Part shown: one piece after another, positions 48,101 through 51,032 of the stretch
Layout: every line of letters starts with the position of its first letter
How positions within the stretch are numbered: the stretch's first letter is position 1
Assembly (NCBI GenBank): GCA_964563755.1
Contig: CAZLYC010000008.1
Span: 9,567 to 73,566, forward strand
From: JABMQF01 sp964563755
GTDB taxonomy: Archaea; Nanobdellota; Nanobdellia; Woesearchaeales; UBA11576
DNA length: 64,000 bases
Reading direction: 5' to 3'
Made by a program: the position numbers and the translations under genes
Notes under the pieces: model-generated
What the model was told of the DNA's origin: nothing
Database searches by the model: none
Seen by the model: the letters and a program-made list of their open reading frames with translations, nothing else

Positions 48101-49424
48101 TGCAGTCGGTGCTACTACAACGACCAGTTACGCTTCTCAAGGCACATATACTGTTACCTTGACGGTTCATGATGCTGCAGGACATTCGAATTCAACAACT
48201 ATCCAGCTAACTGTAGCCGATTCGACGCCGCCAGTAATAACTATAGACCAGCCAGTATCCCCATTATCTACCAGTTACCTGTTCGCGATACAGTCTTCAA
48301 CAAATGAGGACGCTAACTGCACTTACTCGTTGGATGGAGGAAGCTACTCTGCTTTCTCGACGACAGGCGCGATGTCTCACACTGCAATGTATAGCCTGTA
48401 TGTTAATGGCGCGCATAATGTATCAGTGAACTGCAGCGATTCTTCTGGCAACTCAGCATTGTCTGCTAAGAGCTTCACATTGAATGATGCGACTGTGCCA
48501 AGCATATCATCTTCAGGCCCTTCAGGCACGCAGACTTCGACATCAGTAACACTCACTATAACTACAGACGAACCTGCCCTTTGCAGTTATTCTTTGAACG
48601 ATACAGTCTATTCATCGATGACAGCATTCACTACTACTAACGCCACATCAAGTTCAGTTGCAGTCACAGCGGTCGAGGGCTCCAATACATATTATGTCAG
48701 GTGCCAGGACAGGCTCGGCAATATTATGTTATCTTCAACAGTGATAAGTTTCACAGTCTCAACTAGCAGCGGCGTCAGTGGAGGCGGTGGTGGAGGCGGT
48801 GGTGGCTCTGTAGCGTCGAAGACACCGATAGTTGTGACTCCGTCAAGCTCAGCATCTATTGTTCAGGCTCCTCTCCAGCAGGTGATAAGCATAGTCTATG
48901 GAGATGCATCTTACGGTTATAAGGTCACAGACTTTTCAACGACGTTCGTCACATTGAATTCGCTTTCAGGCTTGGGTACTTTGACTATCGTATCAGGTAT
49001 GAGCAGGAAAGTTGATCTTGACAATGATGGACGGGCAGATATTCAGGCAAGCTATTCAGGAATATACAACCAGAAAGCTCTTATGATATTTTATGAATTG
49101 GTAAAACCAGTATCAATACCTTTGTTGCCTCCTGCGCCAAGGAAGCCGAAGGTGCCTGTAGCAGAGCCTGTCGCGCCGCCTGTGGTTGAAGAAGGCGCCG
49201 CCGAGCAGGAAGTCGCTGTAGAGCAGCAGGCTGTCTCTCCAGAGCAGGTCGTGCAGGCCCAGCAGCAGGCTCCACCTACTGCGACAGTCGAGACAAAGGA
49301 GAGAATCTCTTGGTACTGGTATGCGTTCGCGGCATTGGTCGCACTGGTTGCTTTAGTATTCGCAGGCCTGTTCTTCTACGAGAAGAGGCGCAAGAAGGAA
49401 GACCAAGGCGGCTTCCAGTACTAA
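24171..49424 (+). CDS. Giant mosaic surface protein with internal subtilisin-like protease and PKD array
   Basis: 8417 residues, uninterrupted. Signal peptide 1-27 (SALLLIYITVLSPISYA). Order, approximate: Ig-like modules with a CC motif; SBBP-type beta-propeller 516-857 (GNVYVAGY); two NosD-like beta-helices 1118-1497 and 1728-2022; carboxypeptidase-regulatory-like modules; a Cys-rich patch 3042-3107; DUF11; a pre-peptidase C-terminal (PPC)-like domain 4212-4339; an I9-like propeptide; a subtilisin-like S8 domain with D4558, H4602 and S4767 (IIDSG, HGSHVAG, GTSMATPHVAG); a LamG-like domain 5417-5629; cadherin/He_PIG repeats 6050-7047; nine PKD domains 7221-8019. The end is glycine-rich, then a Pro/Gln/Glu linker, one membrane helix (about 8380-8402) and a basic tail. 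Dense N-X-S/T sequons suggest heavy N-glycosylation. Likely function: adhesion or cell-cell contact with built-in proteolysis (inference). Confidence 0.92.
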   Translation: MKRGLLDSAISALLLIYITVLSPISYAVSTTLIMPWEGQSFGGTNNINFEVNASDDTGLVNCTLWTNISSNWQSGDTQSANGTFSHLSWVIFGVQNGSYLWNAQCCNASYCAFDDANISFSVAYEGGMGGGPSGNVTIDVGLMNPAAGFNTSPMAENTFIFNVTSDAMGPFEVNCSFFWNVSGSFVENGTWNGLTANMSYVSVFDFNRTTNSPGQFIWNVKCVDAMNSSNIAWAPENRTFSAIGGGEPSGPVLVDLVNPPDGASPPPGSFSFSYKVSRLDGPSSFNATCALFINNTFSAIDAVNPININSTSNYTGMISANLTELDYVWTVVCSNYSMTPPSFLVWATENRTLEVTSSSPQPELGVNLVYPSNNATLTSVPFTFNFSVNMSANCTHWWNASGVWAQNVNITGTQGMNSFAVSNMSDGVYLWNVYCRASSNASNTDWGNANWTFVVDASEEPPAGSPPVMTSVILNATSLLNLTTDNLTCYASASDSDGNNVTYSGAWLRNSSLFVPEIWNATFGTDYADQANKVAYDMQGNVYVAGYINNGADDDFVLLKYSSNGNLVWNRNYSISGIERAYDVAVDYNGYIYAVGSINSSFSVVKFDSGGTELWRRSLSYLVSGYANSVAIDSQGYVYAVGPGGSSTPFDYFIVKYDSSGNQVWNIPFDTGISGIPRAVAVDSQDNVLVTGVLGNNDARLTLKFYSNSSLMWGSLVNASSSDTAVGVGTDSNDDVYTAGALNGNYVLMKHDGATGNQIWNSTYDSGSTDEVRDIYIDYEDTIYVAGYASVSGSSAFLTIKYNSSGSVIGNLTYNTGSTEVQNGIALDMQGNVYMTGYRTTATNDFFTVKLKQGFALQSQVPNQLVLVDSLSGNRTSVGDSFTCRVKAMDGSGQSSYLSSGALLVRPDDQEYPDVNLTLPADGQYFYGTKNVTLNVSVSDNIGLSSCTAYTNISGSWLSNGTRTVNGTYDSESWSFFNLNNGTYIWNAECCDTSSNCAWNSNNFTFVVAYSPPDVTAPVVTLTYPLDGKAFARTNITLNISVTDDRNLSNCTIYTNISGGWQPNGTKSFTGNSDSDSWYLEGLANGTYSWNAYCCDMASNCDSAASDSSFRIAYSPSTLIIDSCMVLDEPGIRYVLDTTVASTGTCFNVTANGVTLDCLDYSNKVFFGNISSTETHYGLYSEMNGTKISNCMFRRGTLSGSTQSRVGIMFRNGSGGNITYTDTSDMYHGIVLNGSSWNYISDVVSSLNYKQGIFLDSFSDNNRIQASTLQSNYQKGVYIFESSGNDVLDSEINFNSVAGIHAFMRSDENFFAFNNLTSDNVGVQVDYDSAGNQLYANTIALNLYGVSIVSSSDNAVSNNTIINSSSRGISMSGTDFNSSGNNISSNIIVNSPVGIRLEAFASNVSGNFILNNYFNNTLNVQSGGSSTANYWNSTKTAGTNIISGGFLGGNFWATISGTGFSENCIDFDKDGICDSGYLVLTGEIDYLPLTKISDLPIVTNFSYEYGTTNFSAVPDITNVSNATLASSAGLLIWQGLINASGADFNSNVMIGAGFISINTSGLDQSMNSSALISMNVSSCPVDAITMAFGAYTSRDEILSNGVNCLFSGECVIQSCSGNVLNFTVQHFTGYAYGANSNLTIDNDGPKDEGVGVNFTARYLNSTDGAWISTGTCNMTVSDGWSGDMDCSSDPCWVTHSIASSGVYEYNVTCDAPSFTQLTADDNVTINEGINLIIIDSCQGLSSSGSMYRLNKSLTTLADWGGDYSTDCFWAAYNVTLDCDGYTVSGDGSGRALDVSGSDLVSVQNCIFQDVSMAIHVAGVNYLDIYNNTFRDYNSDYAVELDNVNNSYFNYNTIDLVGLSAKNGMVLHSSYVNSIDHNRFMNMNESGQAALWLGWTGPDQPANGNQIFSNNFTNVSRGIMLEIGQYNNFTDNYFTPPNGGIGMFVSGISSYNSISRNTFVGYNPAEDNNGSNIWNSSAGGNHWYEFDEPGEGCDDVNSDGFCDSAYTIYGAGGASDFMPIALDISVPVNVTLLSPSDGATVTDLPFNLNYNVNVQSNCTQYWNVSGSWAVNAGANNSQGNLNVNVPNIADGMYKWNVYCVDSSNSSNYDWGNANWTFNMSYVPPETFDFYGFAHYVNGTNMSDVNVTVEVYNFTETGPELIDSAIGVTSSSGFFNLSVLEAEGSDEYLYKPTLVKYHLNNRDAQYVNKPLPELDQQTLQSLGAIDFYLGPAATLNLTAFNETGGVEPFEYMVKDSSLNYAVAQRFGDYVQNAIVHVPADRNYSLILYFNETMPAQHAVTNISSYSEPKHVDVSFDVDDQFVWVSGMVSLKGGAPGLTKLELVGFIIEPGNTISTYTQLPRDMSSWRPGGFSDYINSTTGFYNITLVHPGKNLAIMLMFVGYNASNNKYYLGYQNITIGPGSGQSVSGFGLDLYNATGSSGAIFEFDGGAYNVTSQAVNFTFINASSAPVEAGFVLATFDYSSLIGMDLTWSAQIDEMTPGFISIPVIEGHNLKKLQVFSSDYAPRKLSADASSLVSAIVVNLTEFDPRPVEGAEFDDSDVFIDIIKNSPACNKPDYDSNCSLLEGRANLTQFDMMSVVIGGGDISFVIGRKSNNITVIYSGTDLLASGPPDVMFDGSADASSLGNSLEEAWRFGSQGPDIYEQVIIGIPFNGSFVPSSMNISMPYLYDEDWNLIWNMSANDNLTQLRMQYPDYEAFNDSWFTGMDCDESDEDADCYVDDAEDMVWMHVPHFSGFNSNINGQIQDSTAPVVNLIAPTNGQELPVSSFDINVSASDDGNLANCTLWHNVSGSWQPNSTKIFTGMSDSELWHVSGIGNGTYKWNANCCDTAGNCAWNATNFTFSVAYVPPSYFPFRGYVKNEVGQNLSGVNVSMYLYNLTPNEPPSEQMLNSTTTDGNGHFELIVHRVSDDALYRLKMVYPAASIATKVGPLLPPLPSEMFEQESLISLYNSTFVMEPALTLNITALNATGNTLHKFGFEVFDAETGYPVESNVYGTAKEYQVVVPTSRQYVAMVNRNPRLFLPVMGCSGPTPPCSAFNSDATKCTQAGCTYGPPGTCAGTANPCSSYTDIPSCGQRSFYCSWGNACSGNFFNDTSCPMPPKANASLGPLTTGTIKQVEFRLSTEDRTLTGCIKVEGNTTPITNVSLVTRIVPYLGFVPSSNADTGKNNMSNSSVLNFGDARCPGTGRFAWYNLTLMNTNYMLMFYGRNAAGTESFANFLNINLESAGTYQQNFTLRPLQGIFTQGISPDEPAANRVKINLFNSTGHQYNNFYGHIDLVTRTDRNGKVIYVVSTSNASFSVPLTNDTLWAKLNILGMGPPIEKNIPLTPATTELNITIDDGDDFGFRTMTSNSAYQAADLSAKNITIRIIDGQEMCDVINPPEQCILKAMPDEQFNPFSILVSGKINLEMTLHDSNVTLTYRDYDMFAARPPSNSVFDEAPSTSGPNSTWQFGSFAPAGSYDDVIITLPYDESSINEAYPINMSIPYLYDESMNTVWNKSAGDTVSTLGYDYKEKQEGDYNTTYSAYLGQNGVTCNETDNNMSSTLCFVNKSSNMVHMRVPHFSFIAPELTGYPSGDFFPPNITFVQQVPNDISTVNLFGRSLNISYNITDNVAVNSSSVDLYYWTNKSSGCYVITNGTPSGCSYATANLKSNLSSEWLFRLFDNNVYPGTYNFDERSMETTSKSFFTITNGNQQMALLLFNVSNTSRYNMFEVYANSTSGAATLGVFYCNTSYNRAQQLTSSNCNQFGTISSTQQYNHTHGPNSYHHVLSMAINTTTGMLGSVKVTSLGFFAVRMISGTGSWNIAYITNKTRVNGTMTRTYPTAFADFSGSMDAHLHQFTGTEQLQYFVCANDTSGNQAYSSTRNDLLNLSGLPPTSAGVYSPGNGTFRGDVAINYTAAESPNNYALQYYNITLIHQNGTFAQVINGNNSLNLSYLWNSNSAADGNYSIRVQACDINNLCSYGFSETFLIDNTAPTVTQNSPADAAMQNKAFIINTTFNCSATDAVELGNITLYITNSTNSSFASNSTYMLTGTGMSVAWSLDLPLGNYTWNCLAYDYSGNLDWGDNRSLSVIYMASPNMTVSKSVNASTVKIGGSLGYTISYNNTGGDATNATIIEYYSSNVTYVSASPAPTSGNNTWLFPTVGAGQSGTVNVTVRVNYPLGNGTPILNNVSLDYKNASNGSMPTVYAVSTSTAIGDIYELDDNYTLASSINVYGVHQNHTFEPAGDIDWFKFSAVAGAKYVLRTYSLPGGSGIVGYSDTAITLYGQNGVTQLDYNDDIVPYSIISSEITWIATSTGTYYFKVEELAGATGFYEVAVTELPAINVSLVYPTSDISVQKNSMFNFTVNVSCGGVACDNISVYLDPEKQQEPKKALVADDLRNNLDSLEDGEYYDVIINLKDAPESVAQQGKVQSGGVGISASAKPIVADNMESRRQAVKEKQDNLLGGLGFSTGMSTMGTKNSNFELGRKYSVISALSGKITKEGLELLKNNPDIESVQLSKKYSIALDSSTKVIRANDTWARQYNGFNMTGAGQTVCIIDSGINYSHSDFGGYSTFPNSKVVGGWNFFYDTAVPSDEGGVCNGHGSHVAGIVASEDSTYKGVAPDAKIVMIKSLGIYGGDCVGSDMDIIAGIDWCINHAQELNISIISMSIGDGTQHNAACDTESMALAVNYANSLGMTVTVAAGNEAYTAGVSSPACASGVLAVGNSDDSDVPHSSSNNGNTLSLWAPGTDITATLRTGGHISKSGTSMATPHVAGAAAILNQYYTMHDNLVLHSAHIKEALISTGPTITHDSVTRHRLDVLDALDYPLYKGTVSNTTGAVPFYTINNNPYVVSISANGSMQFVWMVNATGNYSTYRFFAFVNESGTAYGSEVRSANINVTISDSSYPVLTLLSPTVTLTNNSLVNFTFVVGDMVDTTLNCSLYIDSVLNQTNASVERGVDTTMMKTMANGAHPYNITCRDAYGNQNSTAGSITIDMLPPNTTNGGVVNGDVYSGQVNVTFNATDVGLAGVNYTSYSVNAGAWQNGSWVVVSGEGNNTVSFYSVDNAGNFEAVKNVSFSIDLTAPQYTNFGSSTLTINSNETLYVWANWSESHPDYSVLKLNGSTINTTAYTDFVNFSWSPNPSQAEKNFTFSIWANDSVGRYNETYNISVRVNDVSAPAIYLLSPSNDTPIGTNSITFSYNASDTSISNCSLYIDGAFNRSNTTVTPDALSAFGPLAFSDGQHNWSVSCYDGSANLGSSSTYVFSIDTSNPLVAFYAPTELSGSVIGRDYLLANVSASDPNFANMTAFVYGESGLINSSTSTFATSLFNFTGLGSGMYYINATAYDSFGHSNRTETRNILIDRTAPVLSIVSPANQTVVSSLLVDVSIDEPRFDSFVFDLNGTNSVIYDSSLISAFNFNNNSQIGESGTNAVDISKFGMNGTCTGMDASCTYTSSGVYGGSMLFDGINDYVQLPFDTSAFTNKFALEAWVNSNKTNSVSYYQGIISSWPGGSAGVVALMVGSVRSEIICGVKTTVSQYTVTYPRNLNVWEHYVCTYNSTDILLYVNSVLRNSTAASGTVTDSNANFQIGHDFNDANMERFFKGMIDEPRIYNRSLSAEEVALHYRSAFSKYNATRFIFNANLTGLTNSDYSYYGWANDTLGNYAQTGTYFITLDTIAPQYVDFNTSTLEVNVSSPLYIFANWTDVNPAKAVLKLNGTPINTTDLSGFVNFTWIPSVSAGEKNFTFSIWANDSAGSYNETYNISVFVRDVTPPSVYLISPVNETMTNNNVVTFSYNVSDVSVKNCSLFLNGSINQTNYSLAPDVILSFLPVSFIDGTYMWNIQCYDGSDNLGVGSARVLYVDSTPPQYLSNLTNGTQVNRGTQLNISASWFEVNTDGAFVVLYVNGVYNSSQPASAQTDFIWTAPSALAEQSFNFSLWMNDSATNSNSTMNMTVLVIDQPPNISGVAIAPTTAYTNNTLNCTGTYSDPESDPESGSIWRWFRNNDLISGQTAQTLASTFFNKTQNITCEYTPSDGLKNGSAVNASIIIQNSLTSFDHALVNSTVPENSTFLYDINCSDTDALEGVDTIYYYDNSTQWNISSNGLINWSMGFFDSGYYVFNVTCGDDTVNVSSYFALNVTNVNRLPTVTDVAIVPSIAYTNDTLNCTGNYSDLDLESENSSWAWFRNNNLISGQVAQTLASEYFNKTQNITCQYTPNDGLVNGLPVNASIIIQNSLPYFNHALVNQTLPENTTLYYDFNCSDADEGQGDTITYSINDSTKFSINSSTGVVTWTPTIDDSGFYYYNVSCGDGSYSDSRVWTVNVTNVPVLFFSVSKSLMTSAVALPESIVSFNITIGFNRDGNLTNVSVNDIYDDEYLTFNGSSIPPIDPTDDGNIEFGHIGGIVAGSSRTILINFTAKNITSQTNNTAAFYIESTEGLNATASDVESVSIQDAELTVTKIGSKPSAKVGETVIYTLNVTNTGGLELHNITVRDVLPDGLTYVSGSASPSATQSGQNLTWTFVELNLSQPTKLMTFNATVDGDARSVCSGFMCNNTVSTSGMTPQNVTITDSHMFTLLMNNTAPVISPISIRQVTEEVQGTFNATAFVTDADSGDTKTLYVADYTTSQVVCAVAGSNITMTPAGNFTGIANCTIRASDSYDNSSDRLFYINVTNVNDAPTIDSTQVTAATEDSVYTYDVDASDIDPTSDVLAYSLTVYPTNMVINSSTGVITWTPLNNQVGSALVNVTVSDGNGGFAYQNFTINVANNPPTFNSTDVASATEDSLYSYDVNSTDEGQGGTYYSLITFPANMTINATSGLIRWTPENFQVGSNAVNLSVNDTNGAVVFKNFTIIVANTNDAPLLNLSNPVPNITFAEDTYNDSVVLLEHFYDVDVGDDLNFTASPASNLTITINNLTGRVNVTASGNFTGNRTVNFTAWDSYGASVSANAVIIVTNTNDAPTINSTPVTSAYAGVLYSYDVNAVDIDPTADVLTFALQMSPSGMTINSSTGVIQWTPIESQYGPRNVSVNVSDGLGGRAEQNFTIIVNESISPVTSDNYSYVGWLDFVPWINISCTDGGSGCANIYFKVNAGSYVLYSAPGFNISTEGNNTLMYYGVDNANNNESAHTRYVPVDLTAPTTLNNYDNLWHTSDFTITLNSSDALSGVYAIYYNINGTGLRNTTANGQPNITLEGANITLAYYSVDLAGNVESTNTLTGIKLDKTNPVANMSAITAPEDSLVLFNASNSSDNIGITNYSWNFNDTTNNTASGMIATHTYATPGAYTATLTVSDASGRTNSTTISVTITDITSPAADFTAIPNPSNEDSNVTFNASYSTDNGIISSYVWDFDASNGIGSDATGIVTTHNFTAPGIYNVTLNVTDSYGNFDTQVISVTVNDVTAPLADAGSDLIVNLTDIAGIIVSFNGSGSTDNSGSISSYRWDFDLGNGITTDATGAMANHTYTIPGTYTVTLNVSDAANNIDTDTMNVTVMDRIVPTALISGASSINIDEDVQHVFNGSGSTDNVGVTNYTWYFSDGPIMYGSVVNRTFATPGSYNVTLNVSDAVNNTAVAVQQITVSDITPPVANITGSTNINEDTNATLNGSVSYDNVAIISYDWDFDSSDGLTVQATGAVVTHNYTEPGIYTVTLTVDDAAGNGPVSATWNITVNDITPPIADAGNNITAGVNTLVNFDGSGSTDNSGNITYYFWLFGDGSNASGVSASHNYTSTGLFNVTLYVNDSAGNGPTNDTIEVNITAGADTTSPVADIGFVTLNMNEDVSYQFNGSASTDNYGIVQYVWNFSDGTATVGGAMPSHTFAVPGTYNVTLTVYDAAGNNNSDSGIVTVNDTTVPVAQAGLASIIIDEDTQTTFNASASTDNVGITNYAWIFSDGTNMTGVMVNKSFSAPGSYNVTLNVSDAAGNSATDFMTITVSDITNPVAAIVANDTSLSIGQSVLLNGSGSSDNVAVTSYSWDFDSSNGITSDAVGATTTTSYASQGTYTVTLTVHDAAGHSNSTTIQLTVADSTPPVITIDQPVSPLSTSYLFAIQSSTNEDANCTYSLDGGSYSAFSTTGAMSHTAMYSLYVNGAHNVSVNCSDSSGNSALSAKSFTLNDATVPSISSSGPSGTQTSTSVTLTITTDEPALCSYSLNDTVYSSMTAFTTTNATSSSVAVTAVEGSNTYYVRCQDRLGNIMLSSTVISFTVSTSSGVSGGGGGGGGGSVASKTPIVVTPSSSASIVQAPLQQVISIVYGDASYGYKVTDFSTTFVTLNSLSGLGTLTIVSGMSRKVDLDNDGRADIQASYSGIYNQKALMIFYELVKPVSIPLLPPAPRKPKVPVAEPVAPPVVEEGAAEQEVAVEQQAVSPEQVVQAQQQAPPTATVETKERISWYWYAFAALVALVALVFAGLFFYEKRRKKEDQGGFQY

Positions 49425-49432
49425 TATTGTCT

Positions 49433-49537
49433 AGCATTGACGCTGCCTTGGCGAGCTGAATTTTTTTCTATCAGGCTAATGGTGTACTCAGATGACTGTG
49501 CAGATTAGCTGTCAGAGCGAGCCGTAGCGGCAATGCT
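49433..49537 (+). repeat. Dispersed structured element, copy D
   Basis: AGCATTG-A-CGCT (49433-49444) pairs with AGCG-G-CAATGCT (49526-49537), with one mismatch. The core is diverged (CCTTGGCGAGC), and GAGCGAGC precedes the right arm as in the other copies. It begins 8 nt after the stop of the giant gene. Confidence 0.6.
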
Positions 49538-49563
49538 CTTTCTTATAATTATTGTAACTATAT

Positions 49564-49592
49564 AGTGACAACAGAACGAAAAATTTATAAAC
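49564..49592 (+). promoter_or_regulatory. Extended promoter of the S41 peptidase gene
   Basis: AGTGACAACAGAACGAAAA precedes ATTTATAAAC. TTGTAACTA lies a few bases further upstream. Nearly the same arrangement stands before the next gene (50604-50633), so the two genes probably share a regulator or recent promoter duplication. Confidence 0.55.
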
Positions 49593-49614
49593 TGAAACCT
49601 GTGCTGTGCTAAAT

Positions 49615-50571
49615 ATGTCAAAAACTGATTTCAGACAGACATTGGATGTTGTGTTAAAAGAAATTAGTGAAAACTATTCTTTTCTCTATTTCAAGCAAAA
49701 AGAATTTCTAAACTTCAGAGAGTTTATGGAAGAGAATACAACAGAAAAAACGGATTTCAAAGAGTTTTTTAAAAATGCCTCTTTTGCGATGGGTAAATTT
49801 TCAGACATACATCTTGATTTTTTAGGGTTGCCATATGACCTTTGTAAGATGAAAAAGTCAGAGAAAAAGAATATTGATTCAGAAATTACAAGAAGGTATA
49901 TGTCGGATATGCTTAACAAAGGGAAAATATTTGTAGGAAAAATAGAAGATAAGACATACGTAAGAATAGATAGCTATTCTACACATATTTCAGAGGATCA
50001 TGATTGGTTAATGAATACACTTCCAGAAGATTGTTCTAAATTTATAATAGACTTAAGAAATAATAGTGGCGGCTTAGGACGGTTTAGTAAATCGCTCACA
50101 TTACATCTTTTAGGTGGGGGTGGTGTTGTCACTTTTTATCATAGAAGAAGATTAGATCAGCAAGATCCATCACGTCTGTCAGATTTTGAACCCGAATATC
50201 TGGAATCAGGTAGTGCTTCAAAAAATAAAGTCGTTATTCTGACAAGCAAGAATACTTGTAGTGCTGCTGAACTTGCAGCTTTACGTTTCAAGGCAATCCC
50301 TGGTGCAAAAATAGTGGGAGAATCAACTTACGGTGCACTAAGTGGTAGTTCTAAATTTTATGCATTTGATGAATCATTTTCTAGATTAACTGTTTATGAC
50401 CACAAACAGCTTTCTGTAGGATTAAGGATACCTACAGGACTAATCTATAATCCATCGAGACTGCTGGTCCAGAATGCAGGGCTGCTGCCAGATTATGAAA
50501 TATGTCAAGACTTTTTAGTTGAACCTGACAGGGATTCTGCTTTAGAAAAAGCTTTAGACTTGCTTTATTGA
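49615..50571 (+). CDS. S41-family (tail-specific/tricorn-like) serine peptidase, cytoplasmic
   Basis: 318 residues; the ATG at 49615 is chosen because the TATA box implies a leaderless start there. The TSPc domain covers about 100-300: FIIDLRNNSGG, the nucleophile elbow NTCSAAELAAL (S216) and GAKIVGESTYGALSG. The CtpA-type catalytic lysine after this glycine motif is absent. A histidine in FSDIHLDF (H66) and LLPDYEI near the end fit the tricorn-like S41B arrangement instead. No PDZ domain and no signal peptide. More A/T-rich codons than the giant gene by eye, perhaps recently acquired. Substrates unknown. Confidence 0.8.
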   Translation: MSKTDFRQTLDVVLKEISENYSFLYFKQKEFLNFREFMEENTTEKTDFKEFFKNASFAMGKFSDIHLDFLGLPYDLCKMKKSEKKNIDSEITRRYMSDMLNKGKIFVGKIEDKTYVRIDSYSTHISEDHDWLMNTLPEDCSKFIIDLRNNSGGLGRFSKSLTLHLLGGGGVVTFYHRRRLDQQDPSRLSDFEPEYLESGSASKNKVVILTSKNTCSAAELAALRFKAIPGAKIVGESTYGALSGSSKFYAFDESFSRLTVYDHKQLSVGLRIPTGLIYNPSRLLVQNAGLLPDYEICQDFLVEPDRDSALEKALDLLY

Positions 50572-50603
50572 AATCTTCTTTATTGTGATTTTTGTAACTA
50601 ACA

Positions 50604-50633
50604 AGTGACAACAAAACGAAAAGTTTAAATATA
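50604..50633 (+). promoter_or_regulatory. Extended promoter of the acidic mini-protein gene
   Basis: AGTGACAACAAAACGAAAA is followed by GTTTAAATATAG. TTGTAACTA stands three bases upstream, as before the S41 peptidase gene. Confidence 0.55.
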
Positions 50634-50673
50634 GCTTATTTTCTCCAGCTGAAAAGTATTGCAGGGTGGTTAA

Positions 50674-50883
50674 ATGAAAATCATAAACGCGATGAAAAAA
50701 CTCGCATCATTCCGATTGTCATGGAAAGACGAAGAGGAAGAAGAAGAGGAAGAGGAATGCGAGGACTTTTCAGGTCAGATTTGCGATACTGATTATGATC
50801 CTTCTGAATTCTTCGATACAGAAGACGAAGAGGAAGAATTTAGGTCGGGTTTCGCGGTTGCGGAATACGCTGATTCTGACTGA
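50674..50883 (+). CDS. Small highly acidic protein
   Basis: 69 residues. The first 18 are basic/amphipathic (MKIINAMKKLASFRLSWK), followed by an unbroken acidic run (DEEEEEEEEECED) and further acidic clusters (DTEDEEEEF). A GGGTGG ribosome-binding site is 4 nt before the ATG and a clear TATA box is upstream, which argues for a real gene despite low complexity. Two Cys residues (C29, C37). No recognised family. Confidence 0.6.
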   Translation: MKIINAMKKLASFRLSWKDEEEEEEEEECEDFSGQICDTDYDPSEFFDTEDEEEEFRSGFAVAEYADSD

Positions 50884-50937
50884 ATTTTTTGTTTTTTTCT
50901 CATTTTTTCATGTTTGCTGCTTGTTTTGTCGCCAGCA

Positions 50938-50965
50938 AGTAGTCAAAAAACGAAAGGTTTAAATA
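50938..50965 (+). promoter_or_regulatory. Extended promoter of the PKD/FN3 protein gene
   Basis: AGTAGTCAAAAAACGAAA followed by GGTTTAAATA. Same layout as the promoters of the two preceding genes. TTACCACTACTAG lies between this TATA box and the start; its reverse complement, nearly exact, lies after the TATA box near 61605. Confidence 0.5.
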
Positions 50966-51032
50966 CTAACGTATTTACCACTACTAGATAATAACAATCG
51001 TTGTTGTGGTTAATTACAAGGAGGGTCTTAAA

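Noticed and set aside
26948..49275. Many minus-strand frames inside the giant gene
   Set aside because: They follow codon bias of the plus-strand gene and show no coherent domains or start signals.
24171..49424. Repeats of the giant gene as a CRISPR array
   Set aside because: The repeats are long, diverged, in frame and protein-coding; no short direct repeats with regular unique spacers occur anywhere in the window.
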